From Haemophilus parainfluenzae (GTDB lineage: Bacteria; Pseudomonadota; Gammaproteobacteria; Enterobacterales; Pasteurellaceae): a DNA stretch of 7,539 bases. A model generated the notes under the pieces. That model had not been told where the DNA came from, did not search any database, and saw only the letters and a program-made list of their open reading frames with translations. Where the stretch lies: contig JAGZRY010000074.1 in the NCBI GenBank assembly GCA_018381425.1, forward strand, positions 1-7,539. The letters are read 5' to 3'. The position numbers and the translations under genes are program-made. This document shows positions 5,696 to 7,539 of this stretch, one piece after another (the stretch's first letter is position 1; the number at the start of each line of letters is the position of its first letter).

Positions 5696-5704
5696 AAGTG
5701 CGGT
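5696..5704 (+). repeat. DNA uptake sequence, proximal arm of the prc terminator
   Basis: Perfect core AAGTGCGGT on the plus strand, preceded by A and followed by CAAAATAATCGTTATTTT. The AT tract runs into the last codons of prc, so the extended element overlaps the gene end. Confidence 0.93.
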
Positions 5705-5715
5705 CAAAATAATCG

Positions 5716-7539
5716 TTATTTTGTTGATTTTGCCGCTTCTTGTTTTATTTCAGCATCCACTTTTTGTTGATTCGTGTTAAGTTTAACTAAATCAGCTGCC
5801 ATTTTTTCCGCTTCTTTTAAGAAGAAATCAGGTGCCTCATAGTCTTTTGGCAAATCATCAATGTCTTTTAATGCTTTTTTACCTTCACGTTTAAAACGGT
5901 CATTGAGATCTTTTAAACGTCTCGCATCATCTTTATCATTTTCCGCTTTACGCTCTTGGAAATTCAATGATAAGAATTTACGCTCACGGCGTTCATCACG
6001 GATCTTAAGATCTTCATTTAAAGCAACAAATTCAGGATCTTTTGCAATACGCTCTAGATGTTTCTCATTTAATGCTTCAACATCTTTACGCGCTTTATTG
6101 GTTTCAGAATAAGTCGCTGCTGGAATTTTATCCCAAGGCAATGCGTTATCTTCTTTTTCTTCACCAATTTCTTTTGCATCAATAATTTCAGGGAAATTGA
6201 TATCGGCTGCCACACCTTTTAATTGGGTTGAACCACCATTAATTCGGTAGAATTTTTGGATAGTATATTGCAACACACCAAGTGGTGTTTGGTCTAAATC
6301 ATAAACAAAGTTTAATGAACGACTTTGTTGTACCGTACCTTTACCAAAGGTATTTTGCCCAATAATGATACCACGATTGTAATCTTGCATTGCTGCAGCA
6401 AAAATTTCAGAAGCAGACGCACTGAAACGATTAATCATCACCAATAATGGACCTTTATATTGCTGGGCATTGTCGTCATCTTCGTGTACACGAATACGCT
6501 GATATGCATCACGTACCTGTACCACCGGACCATCTGTAATAAATAAACCACTTAATGCTACGGCTTCTGTTAATGCACCACCGCCATTTTCACGAAGATC
6601 CACAATTAAAGCGCCAATTTTCTTCTTCTCAGCATCTACTAATAATTTTTTCACATCATCAGTTAAACCAATATAGAAACTTGGGATTTTAATGACACCA
6701 ACCGTTTCATCCTCAACTTTAGAAACAGTGAGTTTTGCTGCTTGATCTTCAATACGGACTTTATCGCGAACTAAGGTTACAATACGGCTTTTCCCACCTT
6801 TTGCAGGTTCAATTTCAAGACGAACTTTAGTCCCTTTTTTACCTTTGATTTTGTCAACGATATCTTCTAAACGCCAACCGATAATATCTTCGATTTCGCC
6901 TTTTTCTTGGCCTACACCAATGATTTTATCGCCTGCTTGTAATTTTTTACTACGCTCAGCTGGTGCTCCTGGCACTAAAGATTTGATGCTAGTTTCGTCA
7001 TCTTCAGATTGTAATGTTGCGCCAATCCCTTCTAAAGAAAGATTCATACTTTCATTAAAGCTTTTTGCCGTACGTGGTGCAAGGTAGCTTGTATGTGGGT
7101 CGATTTCTCGAGCAAAAGCATTAATATAAATTTGAACAATGTCATCCGCTTTAGTTTGAGTTAATCGACGAATGGCTAAATTGTAACGTTTAGTGAGTTT
7201 TTCTTTAATTTCAGACCATTTTTTATCTTTTAATTTCAGGCTGATTACATCATTTTTAACACGTTGTTCCCAAAGCTTGTTTACTTCTTCTTCGCTTGTA
7301 GGAAAAGGTGCTTTTTCACGGTCAATCTCAATTTGATCATTACCTTTTAAATCAGGTTCTTGATCTAATAAAGATAATGCATAAGCATAACGTTCATAGC
7401 GACGTTTCATCATCAGATCGTAAATCGCAAATGCAGCTGAAAGATCGCCCTCATTAAGTTGATCATCTAATTTAGAACCATATTTAGCACGTAAATCATC
7501 AATATCTGATTTTAAAAAGGTGTTATGGCTGTAATCTAA
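5716..7539 (-). CDS. prc: Prc (Tsp), periplasmic C-terminal processing protease, S41 family; N-terminus cut by the window edge
   Basis: Prc is a periplasmic serine protease that degrades proteins from their C-terminus. In E. coli it works with the lipoprotein NlpI to limit the cell-wall endopeptidase MepS. The frame is open to position 7539, giving 607 visible residues. An internal ATG at 7413 is not the start, because the 42 codons before it encode family sequence (LDYSHNTFLKSDIDDLR). About 80-90 residues including the signal peptide should lie beyond the edge. Visible parts in order: N-terminal helical region, PDZ domain (about 163-257, SLEGIGATL...), then the protease domain with VDLRENGGG and a Ser-Lys dyad. 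Ser375 (the middle serine of SASASE) and Lys400 (FGKGTVQQ) have the 25-residue spacing of E. coli, with Asp386 also conserved. A charged, lysine-rich C-terminal domain follows (about 470-607). An uptake-sequence terminator ends the gene. Confidence 0.96.
   Translation of the reverse strand, partial: LDYSHNTFLKSDIDDLRAKYGSKLDDQLNEGDLSAAFAIYDLMMKRRYERYAYALSLLDQEPDLKGNDQIEIDREKAPFPTSEEEVNKLWEQRVKNDVISLKLKDKKWSEIKEKLTKRYNLAIRRLTQTKADDIVQIYINAFAREIDPHTSYLAPRTAKSFNESMNLSLEGIGATLQSEDDETSIKSLVPGAPAERSKKLQAGDKIIGVGQEKGEIEDIIGWRLEDIVDKIKGKKGTKVRLEIEPAKGGKSRIVTLVRDKVRIEDQAAKLTVSKVEDETVGVIKIPSFYIGLTDDVKKLLVDAEKKKIGALIVDLRENGGGALTEAVALSGLFITDGPVVQVRDAYQRIRVHEDDDNAQQYKGPLLVMINRFSASASEIFAAAMQDYNRGIIIGQNTFGKGTVQQSRSLNFVYDLDQTPLGVLQYTIQKFYRINGGSTQLKGVAADINFPEIIDAKEIGEEKEDNALPWDKIPAATYSETNKARKDVEALNEKHLERIAKDPEFVALNEDLKIRDERRERKFLSLNFQERKAENDKDDARRLKDLNDRFKREGKKALKDIDDLPKDYEAPDFFLKEAEKMAADLVKLNTNQQKVDAEIKQEAAKSTK

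Larger units (their letters stand above)
5660..5704 (-). terminator. Terminator after prc made from paired uptake sequences
   Basis: Two perfect uptake cores in opposite orientation (5667-5675 and 5696-5704) form a 9-bp stem. It extends to 12 bp on the minus strand (5667-5678 with 5693-5704) through one U-G pair. The loop is 14 bases and A-rich, and TTATTTTTTA follows. It lies 11 bases after the prc stop codon and before ldtD, so it should end prc transcripts and separate the two genes. No convincing ldtD promoter is visible beyond it. Confidence 0.88.

Noticed and set aside
5861..6112. Plus-strand open frame opposite the prc C-terminal region
   Set aside because: The Ser/Arg-rich product is the expected reverse reading of the lysine/glutamate-rich Prc tail.
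7411..7413. ATG 7413 as the true start of prc
   Set aside because: The frame stays open for 42 more codons to the window edge, and they encode recognisable Prc sequence; no signal peptide follows the ATG.

Overview
The window looks like core chromosome of a Haemophilus-type member of the Pasteurellaceae. The DNA is AT-rich, the 9-base DNA uptake core AAGTGCGGT occurs six times on the two strands, and the proteins match known Haemophilus and Escherichia coli families along their whole visible length. The species cannot be fixed from the sequence; H. influenzae or a close relative such as H. parainfluenzae would fit.

Left part (1-2670): a minus-strand polyamine-import operon runs off the left edge, with the first 20 codons of potB overlapping the end of potA. 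It is transcribed away from pepT, the plus-strand tripeptidase. The divergent region holds a convincing FNR site at exactly -41.5 from an inferred pepT start, an uptake sequence, and a small hairpin in the potA leader.

Middle (2671-2835): pepT and gloC converge on a 165-base gap. The gap is more than a terminator. It has a TATAAT promoter element, a 5' hairpin, a U-rich stretch with a repeated CCTTT-type motif, and a strong terminator with a GAAA loop. Together these resemble a small RNA gene of about 95 nt, which is the best candidate here for something undescribed.

Right part (2836-7539): four minus-strand genes, in transcription order prc, ldtD, mepK and gloC. Prc is a periplasmic protease, known in E. 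coli to control the endopeptidase MepS. LdtD makes 3-3 peptidoglycan cross-links and MepK is the hydrolase known to cut them. GloC is a cytoplasmic glyoxalase-II-like hydrolase with no evident wall role. The order ldtD-mepK-gloC is also that of E. coli. The terminators after prc and after mepK are both built from inverted pairs of uptake sequences. prc lacks its N-terminus because the window ends inside it.

I see no mobile element, CRISPR array, tRNA, rRNA, toxin-antitoxin pair or defence system. No stretch over 300 bases lacks a gene.
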